This document shows positions 53,400-64,000 of a stretch of DNA of 64,000 nt, piece after piece; position 1 is the stretch's first letter, and each line of letters begins with the position of its first letter. Location of the stretch: assembly GCA_029532415.1 (NCBI GenBank), contig JAQOTA010000035.1, forward strand, positions 186,001-250,000, written 5' to 3'. Below the pieces are notes generated by a model. It was not told the DNA's origin. It was given only the letters and a program-made list of their open reading frames with translations, and searched no databases. This stretch comes from Marasmius tenuissimus. Lineage: Eukaryota; Basidiomycota; Agaricomycetes; Agaricales; Marasmiaceae. A program made the translations under genes and the position numbers.

Positions 53400-55660
53400 T
53401 TGACTGGTAAGCTGTAATTTGTAGGTTCGTCCTTTTTTTGTGATAATGATGTCAGTCCGTGAAAGCTATTTGATGTTGGTGGGAGTCATGGAGGTGGTAG
53501 TGGTGGTGGATGGGATATTCTGGGTTGCGGACTGGGAGATGACATGCGAGTCTTTATCAACCTGAGGAAGCTATGAAGTATGGTTGTTAGAATGTTTCTT
53601 GTAGATGGTGTATTGAACACTGGGGAAACTAACATGAAATTCAGTGAACTTCATTTTTCACGCCAATGTTTACGTGAACATATACTTGACACCTTTCATT
53701 GATCTCACAAATATATACGTGACTAAAGACTTGCCAGTAATATGGGGTGAAATTCACGAGAGGCTCATGTAGAATCAATGTAGCATAGGAGAACTTGCAA
53801 AAAATGGTGGGGCAAAGAGGCGTGGGATCATGACATCATATGCCGACCCCAAAGGTTTTGGCAGGCTCCCATTGCTTTCCTCACTTTCCTCTCACCACCA
53901 TCTTGTCCCACCCAACCTCAGCCTGACCTGCCTTTCATCCTTCTTCCCCAGTACATCCTCCACCAATTCCAACAGCTACACCTCCTTTTAAAATGTGCTA
54001 CCTGACCTAGGCAATTAGGGTGAAGAATGGTTTAAACAGGTTGGAGTAGTAGTGACAAGTCGGGAAGGGATGATTACGGGGAGCACTCATTATCAACCCA
54101 GCATGCAATCTCATTTGATTCCTGCAGTAAGTTTGAGAGTATGTTTGGAAATGAACAGTACATGTGACAATCTCTCAAGTTATTACATTGAACTCACACC
54201 AACAATCAGGATAATTGGGGTGTAACTGTGTAGTCAGGAGTGCAGAGATGCTACAAGGGCAGCCCAACAGTGAGGCCAGTTGTATAAGTATTATTATCAG
54301 GATGATTGTGTCCATTTCATAGCAAAAACAAGGTGTTAACATTCAGGTTTGGCATGAATGTTAAGCTATAAGTTTGTGAGATTCACCAACAGTAATAGGT
54401 GAACTGTGAAATCTGGCTGTCAAAACAGGGGGGTGAAATCTGTCATTATGGTGGTGGTTTTCACCCCACCAAGGTCTCTTCACGTTCACCCCACCTTCAT
54501 TGAAATTCAAGGAATTTTATTGTCAAAATTACTAGTATGCTTGGGTGAAACTCTGCGTGATTTTGCTCCAATCTCTTCTCATAGTGGAAGTGTACCTCGT
54601 ATTGTAACTGTTTTGCCTTGTGAGCAGATACCTCTTGCATTGGCTGGTGACGGAATGAAATGAGGTTACTGAATTAGATTGGAATTAGACTTAGAGGGGC
54701 AAAACGTCACACCTCATATCTATCTTGAATATCTGGGACATTGTTACTGTTAAAGTTAGAGATCTCTCCACTGTGAATGGAGTAATAGCTGGTGGTTTCC
54801 TCAAGGGCAAACTGTAATGACCACTTTAATTCTCTTTGTCATTAGTTCTTGGACCCACAACTGCAGCCATCAAACATTCTCTGTCATGCCTAACTCTGTA
54901 ACTCTGAGGATTCCCACCCATACGTCATGCTGGAAACCCAAAGCACTCACCTCTATTCCTAAGCACCCAACAGTGTCCTGACCTGACAAGACTTTTCCCC
55001 TGATAAAACCCCTGACACTTGCTAAACAAGACCTGTACATACTACACCTGCAGACTTACCACATGGCACAACTTAATACAACTTCTCACATTCACCCATC
55101 AAATCAATACCATTCCAGGCACATTTGCACACTCTGTAACTTTTATTCTTACCCTTGTAGCTTTTTCTTTCATTCTCATACCATTAGATAACTCAATACC
55201 ATTGATATTGACTCTCTAAATTCTAACCAGGCATGACACAATCTTAAGAAAATAAACCCAAGTCTCACTCATTACTGAGTTTGACTTGTAACACTACTAA
55301 CTCAAATCTATACCATATTGTAAACCTCTTGTACTCAAAATTTGGCTGTTCTTGACAAAATCTGTCATTGTACATCCCAGCAGATCACCCAGCAAAGTTA
55401 GTATTGAGACACCATTGAGATTCTAACTCACGTTTTGCCGACTGATTCTAAGAACTTGAAGTTTGTTCAAAAGCTTGCTGTGTACTCATTACCAAGTCCT
55501 AACACTTGTCAACCACATGAAATGCCTGGAGCTTGTGTTGGATTGTTCCTGTATAGACTTCTCTGAGACCTCCTGTGCAGTCTGGCTAAGAACAGAATCT
55601 TTGATCAATGCTGATCTGCTTTTCCTGCATCCTTCTGCTGCACTCCAGTGTTTTGAGGAG
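53400..55660. other. intergenic, no gene recognised
   Basis: 53640-54560 is rich in GTGAA/TTCAC words in both orientations and may be an old MITE cluster. No coding exon with domain support was found. Confidence 0.4.
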
Positions 55661-56190
55661 ATTTGACTATCAAGTTTGCTTTCATTAGATACCACAAGTG
55701 GTGCTTTACACCAGACCAGCCCAAATCTAACCTAACCAATGGCAACAATATTTTCCTGAGGCCCATTCTGGGAGAACCCTCCACAAAGGGAAACAAGATG
55801 AATAAGCTGAAACCTGAGTTTCTCCAGTACATCCTCGATCTGGTAGCTACAGATGCCACCATCAGGCTCAAATATGGTAAAACATCATGACATTCCACCT
55901 CCTGACATAGCACTCAAGTTTGCCTGGAATGTTGATACTGATGATATGTTGGCTATTGGAATGAAGGGCCTTTTTACCACTTTTTGGGACAAGGAGGTAA
56001 ATCAACAATAGACTTATTACCAAACTAACTTTAGTGCCATTCATGGCCAAAGACCTTATCTGACTACCTTCATACTTCTCATTTACCCTCAATACTCTGT
56101 GTGAGACTCCTTGAGCATCACAGTTCACCTTACTGAGAGTCCAGGTCTCACCTTGAAAAGCATCAAGCATTCAGGCACTGATTGAATTTG
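55660..56190 (+). pseudogene. remnant of a seven-TM-type gene and adjoining exons
   Basis: Near 56060-56183 the plus strand reads TTFILLIYPQYSV, a stop, then DSLSITVHLTESPG. This parallels the last exon of the intact 7TM gene (ALIVLIYLQCSMWDSSGN, IPGPVF). The preceding 55690-56000 has coding-looking peptides (KLKPEFLQYILDLVATDAT, MLAIGMKGLFTTFWDKE) not matched to that gene. Likely a decayed paralogue or a mixed remnant. Confidence 0.4.
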
Positions 56191-57988
56191 GACCTGGGAG
56201 CCTATACATGTTCCATCTATGTGGAACCCATCTGCTTGCTCCAAAAGTACAACAAAGGCTGTTTCTGGGCACTTTGATGTGTATTGTTACGAATCTACCC
56301 ACTATTCTTCACTTTTCCAGCCCCTTGGTTAACATCCCTTTGTTTCCACTTCTTTTCACACAGATACATGTCCCAGCATCACTGTATGATCCCCATTTCA
56401 TTCTATGATGTTCCATATCATTCTTTCCTTGATGCATTGTAACCTGTGTTCCCCACTGATGTATACATGGTCCCCTTTGATCAGATCTACAGATACATCA
56501 TTTATCCCTTTACAGTTCATTCCCATGATCATTGTACAGCTTGGGACTGTAATATATACTCATGGTCACTTGTAGATAGTTCCCCAGCTTGTCCATTTCA
56601 TCCATACTGCTTGCCTAGCTTGTGCTATGTTGAGGGTGTACTTGCTCAATAACTATCTCATTCACCTTTGATCCCTAGTCTCAGATTGGATGGCCTGAGA
56701 GGTTCCCAGTCACAGAGGCCATTCATGACATGTATAACCAAACTTGTGCTTCACTTTTCTCTGTCTCAATACCACTCTTGCCTTCCACAAGCAGGTTTTC
56801 CCACACTGAATCTGACCTATATGGAGCATCACTGAGCATAGGAGTGTAAACAGCTCACAGGAGCAAAGTCTGTTTTTGTGGTAGTAGATTCAAGCTTCTC
56901 TATGGCAAAACATCTAATTTTGCCACTGAAACTTCCAGTTGTCCTGATTCTGTTTGAAGTTTACATCCTGTTCTGATTAAGAAACCAGCAAATACATTTG
57001 ATTAGGCCAGTTTTGACCCTTCCAAAATCATGTCCCATGTCCAGTACTTATCTGTATCGCTGATACTACCTGCCAGATATTCACAGTGTAGAATTAAGAA
57101 GGTGGATCATATAGGATATATTGGATATTTTGTAAACTACTGCAATCATATAGAATAGAATGAATAGAGAGTAATAGATACAAATGAACTCAACAATACC
57201 TATCATATATTTTTAGGTACTGGATACTGGATATTTTAGTCCATTCTTTCATTACCTATTGTGTAACCTCCTCTCAGTCTCCTTTTGGTCAGCAGATTCA
57301 TATTAATTGCTTGTACCAACTGAAAATCAATAAAAAATAGAATAATATCTTGACTTCAAGCTCAAAATAGGATCTGGGTATCCCACAAAAGAGAACAAAA
57401 TCAGCCCCCTTCCTGGGCCTGGCATGTGAGAATATCAGAGAACTTTTTCTATCTTATAACAGAATCAATTCCTGCCATAAGGATAGCACATTCAGGAGGT
57501 TGCAAGTATTTGGCAGCCACAGAACTCTTCACCAGTCACCAAGCAGCAAGCTGTATAGTTCCTTGATTTAGCCAAAACAGTTGCTCCCGTCACTCTACAG
57601 ATTTCAAGAGGACTTAAAAGTTGACTCACTATATTAGTATGCTTTGAATTTGCTGGGACAAGATTGAACTACCACCATAAAAGTAGTGTATTTGGGAGCA
57701 TGTGAACATTTCAATGGATCAGGTCTATATTAGCCTCACTATTGGGTGTGAACTCACTACAGTAATCATTCCAGCCCTATCATGGTGCAATGGTGCATTG
57801 GAGCTAAGCCATAATTGAAACTCAAGGAAAGACAAAAAAGGAATAGTAACACCAAGTCCCAATTTCACAAATACCCATTCCTGTGTACTTGACATTCAAA
57901 TACTGAGGCAGTTGATCATTAGACTTGCCACAAGCCTCTTGCCCCTCCTCCCCTACATCCGATCCTACTTTGTGGTGGCACCACAAAG
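56190..57988. other. intergenic upstream of the 7TM gene
   Basis: AT-rich, with GGATATTTTGTA/TACTGGATATTTTAG words near 57110-57240. No gene was recognised. The promoter of the 7TM gene should lie at its right end. Confidence 0.45.
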
Positions 57989-59398
57989 ATGAAGAATACA
58001 ATGGATACTGCGGAAGGACAATATATCGCTCTTTTTGGAAGAAACATTATGTTGGACATTATCATTGTCATCACCTCGGCCCTTCTCTATGGTAAGTCAA
58101 TGCCATCCTTGTTTTAAAGCCTGACTGACAGCCTTGTGTGTCCAAAAACACTAGGCATATATACCATTTTGTTCTATGCTAGTGTGACCATACTCTGGTG
58201 TGCATTCTAGTATTGATACACTGGACTTGAAACTCATAACTTCCCAATTAATAGTCACCGAGAAGGCAACAGGAAAGCTCGCAACATTTTACTAGCAGCT
58301 ATTACTTTCACATTTGCCATCTCTTCTTTTGAGTTTTGGACAGATGCTGTAGTCACCCTGACTGGCATGAAGGATATATTTGTTGACAATATTGGGGCAT
58401 CCTTACTTCAAAAACACGCTGCATTTGAAGGAAAATTCACCCTCATTACACTTGTTCAGGAGGTTTTCAGTCTGTTTGAGGTACTGTATCTGTTTGTTCA
58501 ATGTGCAGGAAACTAGAGGGCTAAACCCTGATGTATCCATAGATTGTCATTGGAGATTCAATTGTCTTCTGGCGGGTGTGGGTGCTGTGTGCAGGAGATA
58601 GGAGACTGGTCCTTGCCCCTTTACTTTTTCTATTAGGCACCACAGGTGTGTTCAAGCTAAGCAAACTACTGTATGTTCACCTGATACAGAGCTTGCATTG
58701 TCATTCCAGTCTGTTCACTTGGATTTCTTGAATGTTTAGCACAGAATAGTTGGCCTGCTCTCAATCCACCAACTTGCAATGCTCTTGTCATCTCCACATA
58801 CAGCCTGTCATTGGCAACAAATATTGTTGGGACAGTCATGATTGGAATCCAAGTCTGGTATGTGGGCTTGCACAGTGCCTTGACTGGACTCTCATAGAGC
58901 TTTACAGGCTTTACAAAAGAAATGTTAAAGTCTATCTCACTACATTCAAGAAAGGTCAGGTTGAGAAGATACTTGTGCTCCTCCTTGAGTCTGGCATTGT
59001 TTACTCTCTTGTATGGGTCAGTGTAGATCAACAGTTTTTGTGTCCTGATGCTTTGAGCTCCTTCCAAACAATTTAACAGGTTGTGCAACTTGTCATAGTG
59101 CATTTGCCACCAGCACAAAAACTCTCAGGGAAGATAGCTCAACAAATTCTCAAGGCAGCAACTATTCAACTTGTGGTATGTAGTTAAATTTTTGTTTTAC
59201 TCCTGCTCAAATGATTATGGTGACCTCTAGGGAATTTATCCAACAGCCCTCATAGTCCTTATCTATCTTCAATGCTCAATGTGGGACTCTTCTGGTAACT
59301 CCATCCTTATTGAGATACCTGGGCCTGTCTTCAATGTGAGCAGAGATCCAATGGAAGGTGGGAGCCAGAGCACCATATTTGAGAAAAACCAGGTGTAA
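57989..59398 (+). CDS. seven-transmembrane protein, eight exons, apparently intact
   Basis: Exons 57989-58091, 58155-58197, 58255-58480, 58543-58645, 58710-58857, 58908-59016, 59080-59175 and 59231-59398 join into one 331-codon frame, each intron having GT...AG ends. Seven hydrophobic spans are visible: MLDIIIVITSALLYGIY, ILLAAITFTFAISSFEF, SLFEIVIGDSIVFWRVWVL, LVLAPLLFLLGTTV, NALVISTYSLSLATNIVGT, ILVLLLESGIVYSLVW and TIQLVGIYPTALIVLIYLQC. The IGDSIVFWRVWVL and LLLESGIVYSLVW motifs and the intron-rich layout are typical of a large orphan 7TM family in mushroom-forming fungi. Ligand, G-protein coupling and function are unknown. The start is the first of two close ATGs (next at residue 5). Best-supported host gene in the window. 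Confidence 0.8.
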
Positions 59399-59699
59399 AA
59401 CCATTAGCTGAAATCTTATGTCATGATATCTCATACTTCCCCATCTGTTTTTGACTTGTTTCTTCTCCCAAAACCTTGTAAAACTGATTATTGACTACCT
59501 GAGATGTACTTATGGCCAAACCTATCTCCTTGTATGATTTACAGCATCAATGCTGTTATTACCTTCAATGCAAATTTGACTGATATTGAACCTCTCCATC
59601 CAAAGTCTTGCTAGTATGTTGAGAATCTTAAATCATAGTGGTACCAGTGAGATAAGGACTTTGTCTTGGTAGGCAGTAAGTATCTAAGGCCGCTTCATG
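59399..59699. other. 3' flank of the 7TM gene, no gene seen
   Basis: No coding frame or repeat partner; ends at the truncated copia LTR. Confidence 0.5.
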
Positions 59700-60010
59700 G
59701 TAGACTATAATTGGATCCCAGTATATCCAAAGTCCCGGTTCATACTTCCCGCCATTGTATTATGCGGGACAATGCATTTGCTATTGTTCTATTCTTCATT
59801 GTTCATTATGCTCATATGTGCAATTTCTATTGTCGTCCCTATATGGTAACTCTATTGTATCTTCATGTATATAAGCTCGTAGTTCTCTACCTGAATCTAC
59901 AGTGTGCTTGAGCTTCTACATCTTGCCTCTACCTCTCTAAACTCCTCTCTGGTAAGTAGTAGTGTAGCCATGTTGTAGTCCTCTGCGCTAGGTGTCATGC
60001 CGGCTCATCA
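59700..60010 (+). repeat. copia-family LTR, 5' truncated
   Basis: Matches 29971-30291 from its ~18th base (GACTATAATTGGATCCCAG) to the end GCCGGCTCATCA. The first bases are replaced. Directly followed by copy 2 of the 435 bp repeat. Confidence 0.88.
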
Positions 60011-60013
60011 ACA

Positions 60014-60432
60014 GTCACTTACTATACATCCTTCTTTCTCACGATTCCCTTTCTTAACCCACCATCGTGCAGCTTTAACCCACATTGTGCAGCCATCCCA
60101 TTATCTCATACCGACTCATTTCTTATTCATCCTTGACTCATACTTACTCATACACAACTCATAGGTAGCCACTCTGACTCCAGCTCTGACCGGAGGATAG
60201 GTAAATAAGCTAGCTAGTCTCCACCTGGTCCCTCATCTTGACCTCTTGTCATTGGGACCAGGTGAGTAGTACAGTCTCCTTTGCTTTCCTTCTCTACAAT
60301 AGATCGAACTTGTTGTTGGGACCAGTTTCTGCCTTATCCCTGTCTGAGTCAAGCCCGCTGCTCCTCTCCAAGCTTGCTATCACTGCTCTCCGCCTCTGCT
60401 GTCTCTGATAGATGCTCAGCACTTCGTGACAG
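60014..60432 (+). repeat. ~435 bp LTR-like repeat, copy 2
   Basis: Homologous to 11324-11764 over its length, including the GACTCAT words and the TGGTCCC/GGGACCA hairpin; the TATA box reads GTAAATAAGC here. On its right it interrupts a copia integrase after the codons for DTCLL. Confidence 0.75.
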
Positions 60433-60989
60433 AAGACAAGTGTCAAAGCGAAGAGCTTGAGCTTCCTTGACAATGGTCCGATTGAACCATTCCGCATGAC
60501 CATTCTGTTCTGGTGTATATGGGATGCTGGTCAGAATTTTGATACTGTACTCCTTCAGTACATCATTGAATGCATCCAATTTGTACTCTCCCCCTCCATC
60601 AGACATCCATTCCTTAATATCAACACCAAATTGCACCTTCACCATAGCAATAGAGTCACAGAGCATCTTGACAGAGTCAGATTTGTGTCGCATGAGCATT
60701 GTCCAGCCTTGTGAAGTACAGTCATCATCAAATGACATATACTATTTGTATTTGTGGTACAACTCAGTGGGGCATTGTTTGAGGTCGGAGTGGATTTTCT
60801 TGAAGGGTTTCGAGGCACAGGTAGTAGAGTCAGCGAACGATCTGGAGTGCATCTTTCCTCCTGCACATCCTTGGCATCATTGGGTTTTCTTCGGTTTTCA
60901 GTCAAATTCCGGGAAGTTCTTGGTATGCTTCCGAGCTTTATCCAGAGCCTTGTCTGAACAGTGTCCGAAACATCTGTGTAGAACCTTGT
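60433..60989 (-). pseudogene. copia B-family integrase fragment
   Basis: The minus strand encodes part of the HHCC finger (RCFGHCSDKALDKARKH in a broken frame), then MSFDDDCTSQGWTMLM, EWMSDGGGEYKLDAF and TPEQNGHAEWFNRTI. It closely follows copia B 17705-18265. The frame contains several substitutions and breaks. It is cut on both sides by LTR-like repeats. Confidence 0.85.
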
Positions 60990-61288
60990 TGTTAGGATTG
61001 TGCGGATATGACAGCCCGGACGGAGGTCCGAGCGGAAGAGACGGAAGCCGACGTGCCGGAATGGACTAGTCGAAGTTGGAGAGATTCCGACGACCGGAAG
61101 GCCGACGGATGGCTGGACAATAGTCGAAGGTTTTGCCAACAACACCGTTGAGTTGAGTTGTCCTTGACCGGAAGGAAAGGAAGATAAAGATGGAGAGGAG
61201 ATAGAGATAAAGAGACGGAATGAGACGAATGAGATAAAACGGAAACCAAGTTGATTTTAATTCTGAGGAATACAAGTCATGAAGTATC
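60990..61288 (+). repeat. LTR-like segment truncated by element E
   Basis: Begins TGTTAGGATTGTGCGG exactly where copia homology stops and runs to the element E LTR. Purine-rich GGAAAGGAAGATAAAG stretch inside. There is no second copy in the window, so the identification as an LTR rests on the TG start and context. Confidence 0.35.
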
Positions 61289-61497
61289 TGTTGAACATGA
61301 TGGATATCATGTGATACACTGTTGACGCGTTGTTTACGCGTCACACTATTTATAGAGCTACGCCTCTAGAACACTTGCGTCCTCATGCAAGTACTACGTC
61401 TCTGTCTACGTATCTTACTACGTACATCTAGTTTCATCATATATGACACTATAGACAGTCGCTATCCACTGTGCACTTTAACTATGCTGGCTCATCA
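61289..61497 (+). repeat. element E 5' LTR, 209 bp
   Basis: TGTTGAACATGATGG...ATGCTGGCTCATCA, the inverted counterpart of 44939-45147 with few differences. TATTTATAG box near 61350. Confidence 0.9.
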
Positions 61498-61512
61498 GGT
61501 TATGGGCCCTGC
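61498..61512 (+). other. primer-binding site matching initiator tRNA-Met anticodon arm
   Basis: GGTTATGGGCCCTGC directly after the LTR, the same as in element D. A further partly matching AAGCGG extends the complementarity. Confidence 0.75.
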
Positions 61513-62502
61513 AAGCGGTGGTCAGGTTATGATCGGAGTAGCCTAGCTCCCGTGTGTCGCCACCATCCTAGCGGACAACCTGTAACCTACATGGGTTATG
61601 GAAGTCTCTAGCGATGTCGGGCTTGTCATCGTCTGGTGTCAAGGTCAAGGGTTGTTAGTTCCCTTTACACCTATCCACTATGTCCCTGTACTGTTGCATG
61701 TTGCACGAACGCATGTACATACTGTCTTGGCTTCATTTTCTTCGGCATAGACCTATCCGCGTATGCGGCTCTGTCTCCCTGCTGATAACCCGGATTGGGC
61801 TTTGATCTTAAATTATCACTGCCTAATGCCGATGAAAACCAACGGTTGGCGATGATCCTCACCATGAGGCATTGTTTAGGGGTCTATGGGGTTGTGCTTA
61901 TAAACCAACTCGCCATGATTCCTGACGGTCGAAAGACCGGGCATGACATACATGCTGGGAGATTTGATCTCCTTACAACTAGGTTTTGATACTATACAAT
62001 TTTACGGTATCACATGGCCATTTTAGTATGTACAGGGACTCCCCTCCTGATGACCCCTCTCTTCTACGTTATTGTTAAACTCTAACTCACCTATGATTGC
62101 TTTCTGGTCACCGACATGCCTAAGGCAGAGGGTGTATGAACTCAATTCATATGGATGACTAGGTTTAATAATAACTTTCTATGGGTCATTCGGTCAGTAT
62201 GAGCTGATCACTCATACTTTTGCTAGTCTGGGGTTGAGACCAGATAGCATGATGGGACACCAGACACCGATACACACTGGGAACGTTGTAAGACCCTAGC
62301 AATTGGGCAGGGCTTCGTAACCAGATTAACTCCCCTGCACTACCTGCACGCGGTACACCCCATGATCTGCTTGACGCATACAGCCTGTTAAAAGTCCTAG
62401 ACCTTTGGAGCATTTCTCGGTGTGCATCGAACCCTATTTATTTATGGGTGCTTCTTAGAAGCCTTCGTCGATTGACACTCTCTTGGCTCCACCCTTCTAT
62501 AT
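61513..62502 (+). other. element E 5' leader
   Basis: Inverted copy of the element D leader (43928-44923), apparently base for base over long stretches. No protein-coding signal. Confidence 0.6.
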
Positions 62503-63279
62503 TTGAAGAGTATGCTCACAGGACTTTTGGCAGACCTCAATATGTTTCAAACTGGATCTAGGTCTGCTTCTCATTCCCCAAGTAATCCCCCAACGACGTT
62601 TGTTCGAAATATGCTGGGATACACTCTAGGAACAGAAGTAGAAAATTCTGTAAAAGTTTTTAACTACAATACGGAACCGTTGTACTCTCAGGTTGCAGAC
62701 AGCAACTTTCCTGCTGGATCAGGAGGAATCAGTATCATTCCAGTTTTGCTAGATGATGGTTCGAATTTCGAAGATTGGTACCGATTGCTTGAGGGTTACC
62801 TCTATACCCAAGGCATACCTCAAGTCTTGGATGAAGTAATGCCTGAAATATCTTCTCCTGCTACTTCAGCAGAAACCACCGCTCTAACCGAGTGGACTTC
62901 TAGGCGTAACAAAGTAATTGGTATTATCAAAATGCGAACACGTCATGCTCACGATGCGCATGTTGAAAAAACTTCGGTAATTACGACCATATCTAATCTC
63001 AAATCTACGTTTGGAGTACAATCCTCTTCAAAGATGATGAATCTATATACGGACTTGCATAACGTCCAACTCCCTGAACACCTTAATCCAGTCCCAGGCA
63101 TCAGTTACATGTTGACTGTTTGGGACCAACTTAAGGATCATGGAGTAAATATTGAGGACGACGTGCTGTGCTTGATGATCACAGCTAAGCTTAATGAAAA
63201 GCGCTGGCAGCTCTTCAAGCAGCAAGTATCCCGTATGAAGAAGGAAGAACTTAAACCTACCGATTTGAGGTCGTCTTGA
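62503..63279 (+). CDS. element E Gag-like protein (258 aa)
   Basis: The predicted protein does not differ from the element D Gag over all 258 residues, indicating very recent duplication or gene conversion. See the D entry for the domain reading. Confidence 0.75.
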   Translation: MKSMLTGLLADLNMFQTGSRSASHSPSNPPTTFVRNMLGYTLGTEVENSVKVFNYNTEPLYSQVADSNFPAGSGGISIIPVLLDDGSNFEDWYRLLEGYLYTQGIPQVLDEVMPEISSPATSAETTALTEWTSRRNKVIGIIKMRTRHAHDAHVEKTSVITTISNLKSTFGVQSSSKMMNLYTDLHNVQLPEHLNPVPGISYMLTVWDQLKDHGVNIEDDVLCLMITAKLNEKRWQLFKQQVSRMKKEELKPTDLRSS

Positions 63280-63364
63280 ACGACACATTTCTGTTCAAGA
63301 ATGGAACAATAGACGAACTGTTCAACTAGATGAACAAGTTTGACAAGTAGAAGAAGCTATCGCT

Positions 63365-64000
63365 TTGGCTACTACTTCCAATTCAAATATAGACAGCGAT
63401 GGAGATGAGATACCATCTTTGGTGTATATCTCTGATACTCCAACAGAACCTGATAGTGACTCTTCATCTGATCATTCATCAAATGATAGTCATACATGTT
63501 CTGCATACTTTTATGGCGCGCATAGTAATGAAGAAATTATCTTCACAATGCCACGACAAGAGGCGACACCTAATCATACTTCGCCTGCAGACAAAGTTGA
63601 CCAAGGTGAGGATCTCGAAGTAGCATCACCCACACAAAAAGACATGCGTGTAACAATCTCAACACCTCCTGACGATTATGGACCATGGGCAGATTCTATG
63701 TTTCCTAGGAACCACGTTGATCTTGTTCATTTGTTCAGACCAGAAAACTATTCTCAAGATGGAGATGACATCACAAAGCCACCTCTCATCAATAGAAAAG
63801 TTGAATGGCAATTCTTACAAGAATACAAAGAACAACATGACAACATGATGCGATGAGTTAACCTTAGGAATAATAGACCACATATAATAAATGGGATTAA
63901 ACTCCCAATTCCTGTCGTCGATGATTTTCGAGACTTCGGAGATCAGGCGACTAACGACATAGCATTAAGGGAATCCATGATCAGAATGCGTTACAAATTA
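63365..64000 (+). pseudogene. element E ORF2, broken, runs off the window
   Basis: The first ~160 codons match D ORF2 almost exactly, then a TGA after NMMR (about 63854) closes the frame. Beyond about 63830 the sequence stays homologous to D but is clearly more divergent (for example IPVVDDFRDFGDQATNDIAL against LPVVEIFRDFGNQTINDIAL). The rest lies outside the window. Confidence 0.75.

Overview
The window looks like a repeat-rich stretch of a basidiomycete genome, most likely a mushroom-forming fungus (Agaricomycetes). The evidence is the many 40-95 bp GT...AG introns, the SPT5-like, DUF6532-like and orphan seven-transmembrane gene families, and the dense Ty1/copia, Ty3/gypsy, hAT, Harbinger and mariner-like elements. 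The species cannot be named from the sequence. Nearly all of the first 38 kb is mobile DNA, much of it nested. Host-like genes are concentrated between 38 and 60 kb.

Layout. 1-8.3 kb: a minus-strand LTR element with a candidate LTR (7630-8282), a tRNA-type primer site and a 1965-codon Gag/aspartic-protease frame, followed by two small frames; no reverse transcriptase is seen before the window edge. 8.6-8.9 kb: a 270 bp mariner-type MITE flanked by TA. 10.1-32.5 kb: two 221 bp LTRs in the same orientation bracket a stack of insertions: two truncated copia elements fused head to head (12-21 kb), a solo LTR with a 5 bp duplication inside one of them, and a gypsy gag-integrase remnant (22.0-32.2 kb) whose integrase core is split by a 6.68 kb hAT-like transposon (22758-29441, 8 bp target duplication). 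That transposon has no recognisable transposase. It carries a decayed SPT5-like (NGN/KOW) gene and a second small spliced gene. The outer LTR cuts a major-facilitator transporter gene at 32.5 kb.

34.8-38.2 kb: a third truncated copia element. 38.7-47.0 kb: two paralogous genes for extracellular-domain plus single-TM proteins, both damaged, separated by a Gag-only-type LTR element (element D) whose 209 bp LTR is followed by a primer site matching the anticodon arm of initiator tRNA-Met. An inverted, almost identical copy (element E) runs off the right edge from 61289. 50.1-52.5 kb: a decayed two-gene PIF/Harbinger transposon. 52.7-53.4 kb: a DUF6532-like gene. 57.99-59.40 kb: an apparently intact eight-exon seven-TM gene, the best host gene in the window.

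The most unusual content is the hAT-like element with transcription-elongation-factor-like cargo, and the paired D/E elements that couple half-tRNA priming with a long orphan second ORF and no polymerase.
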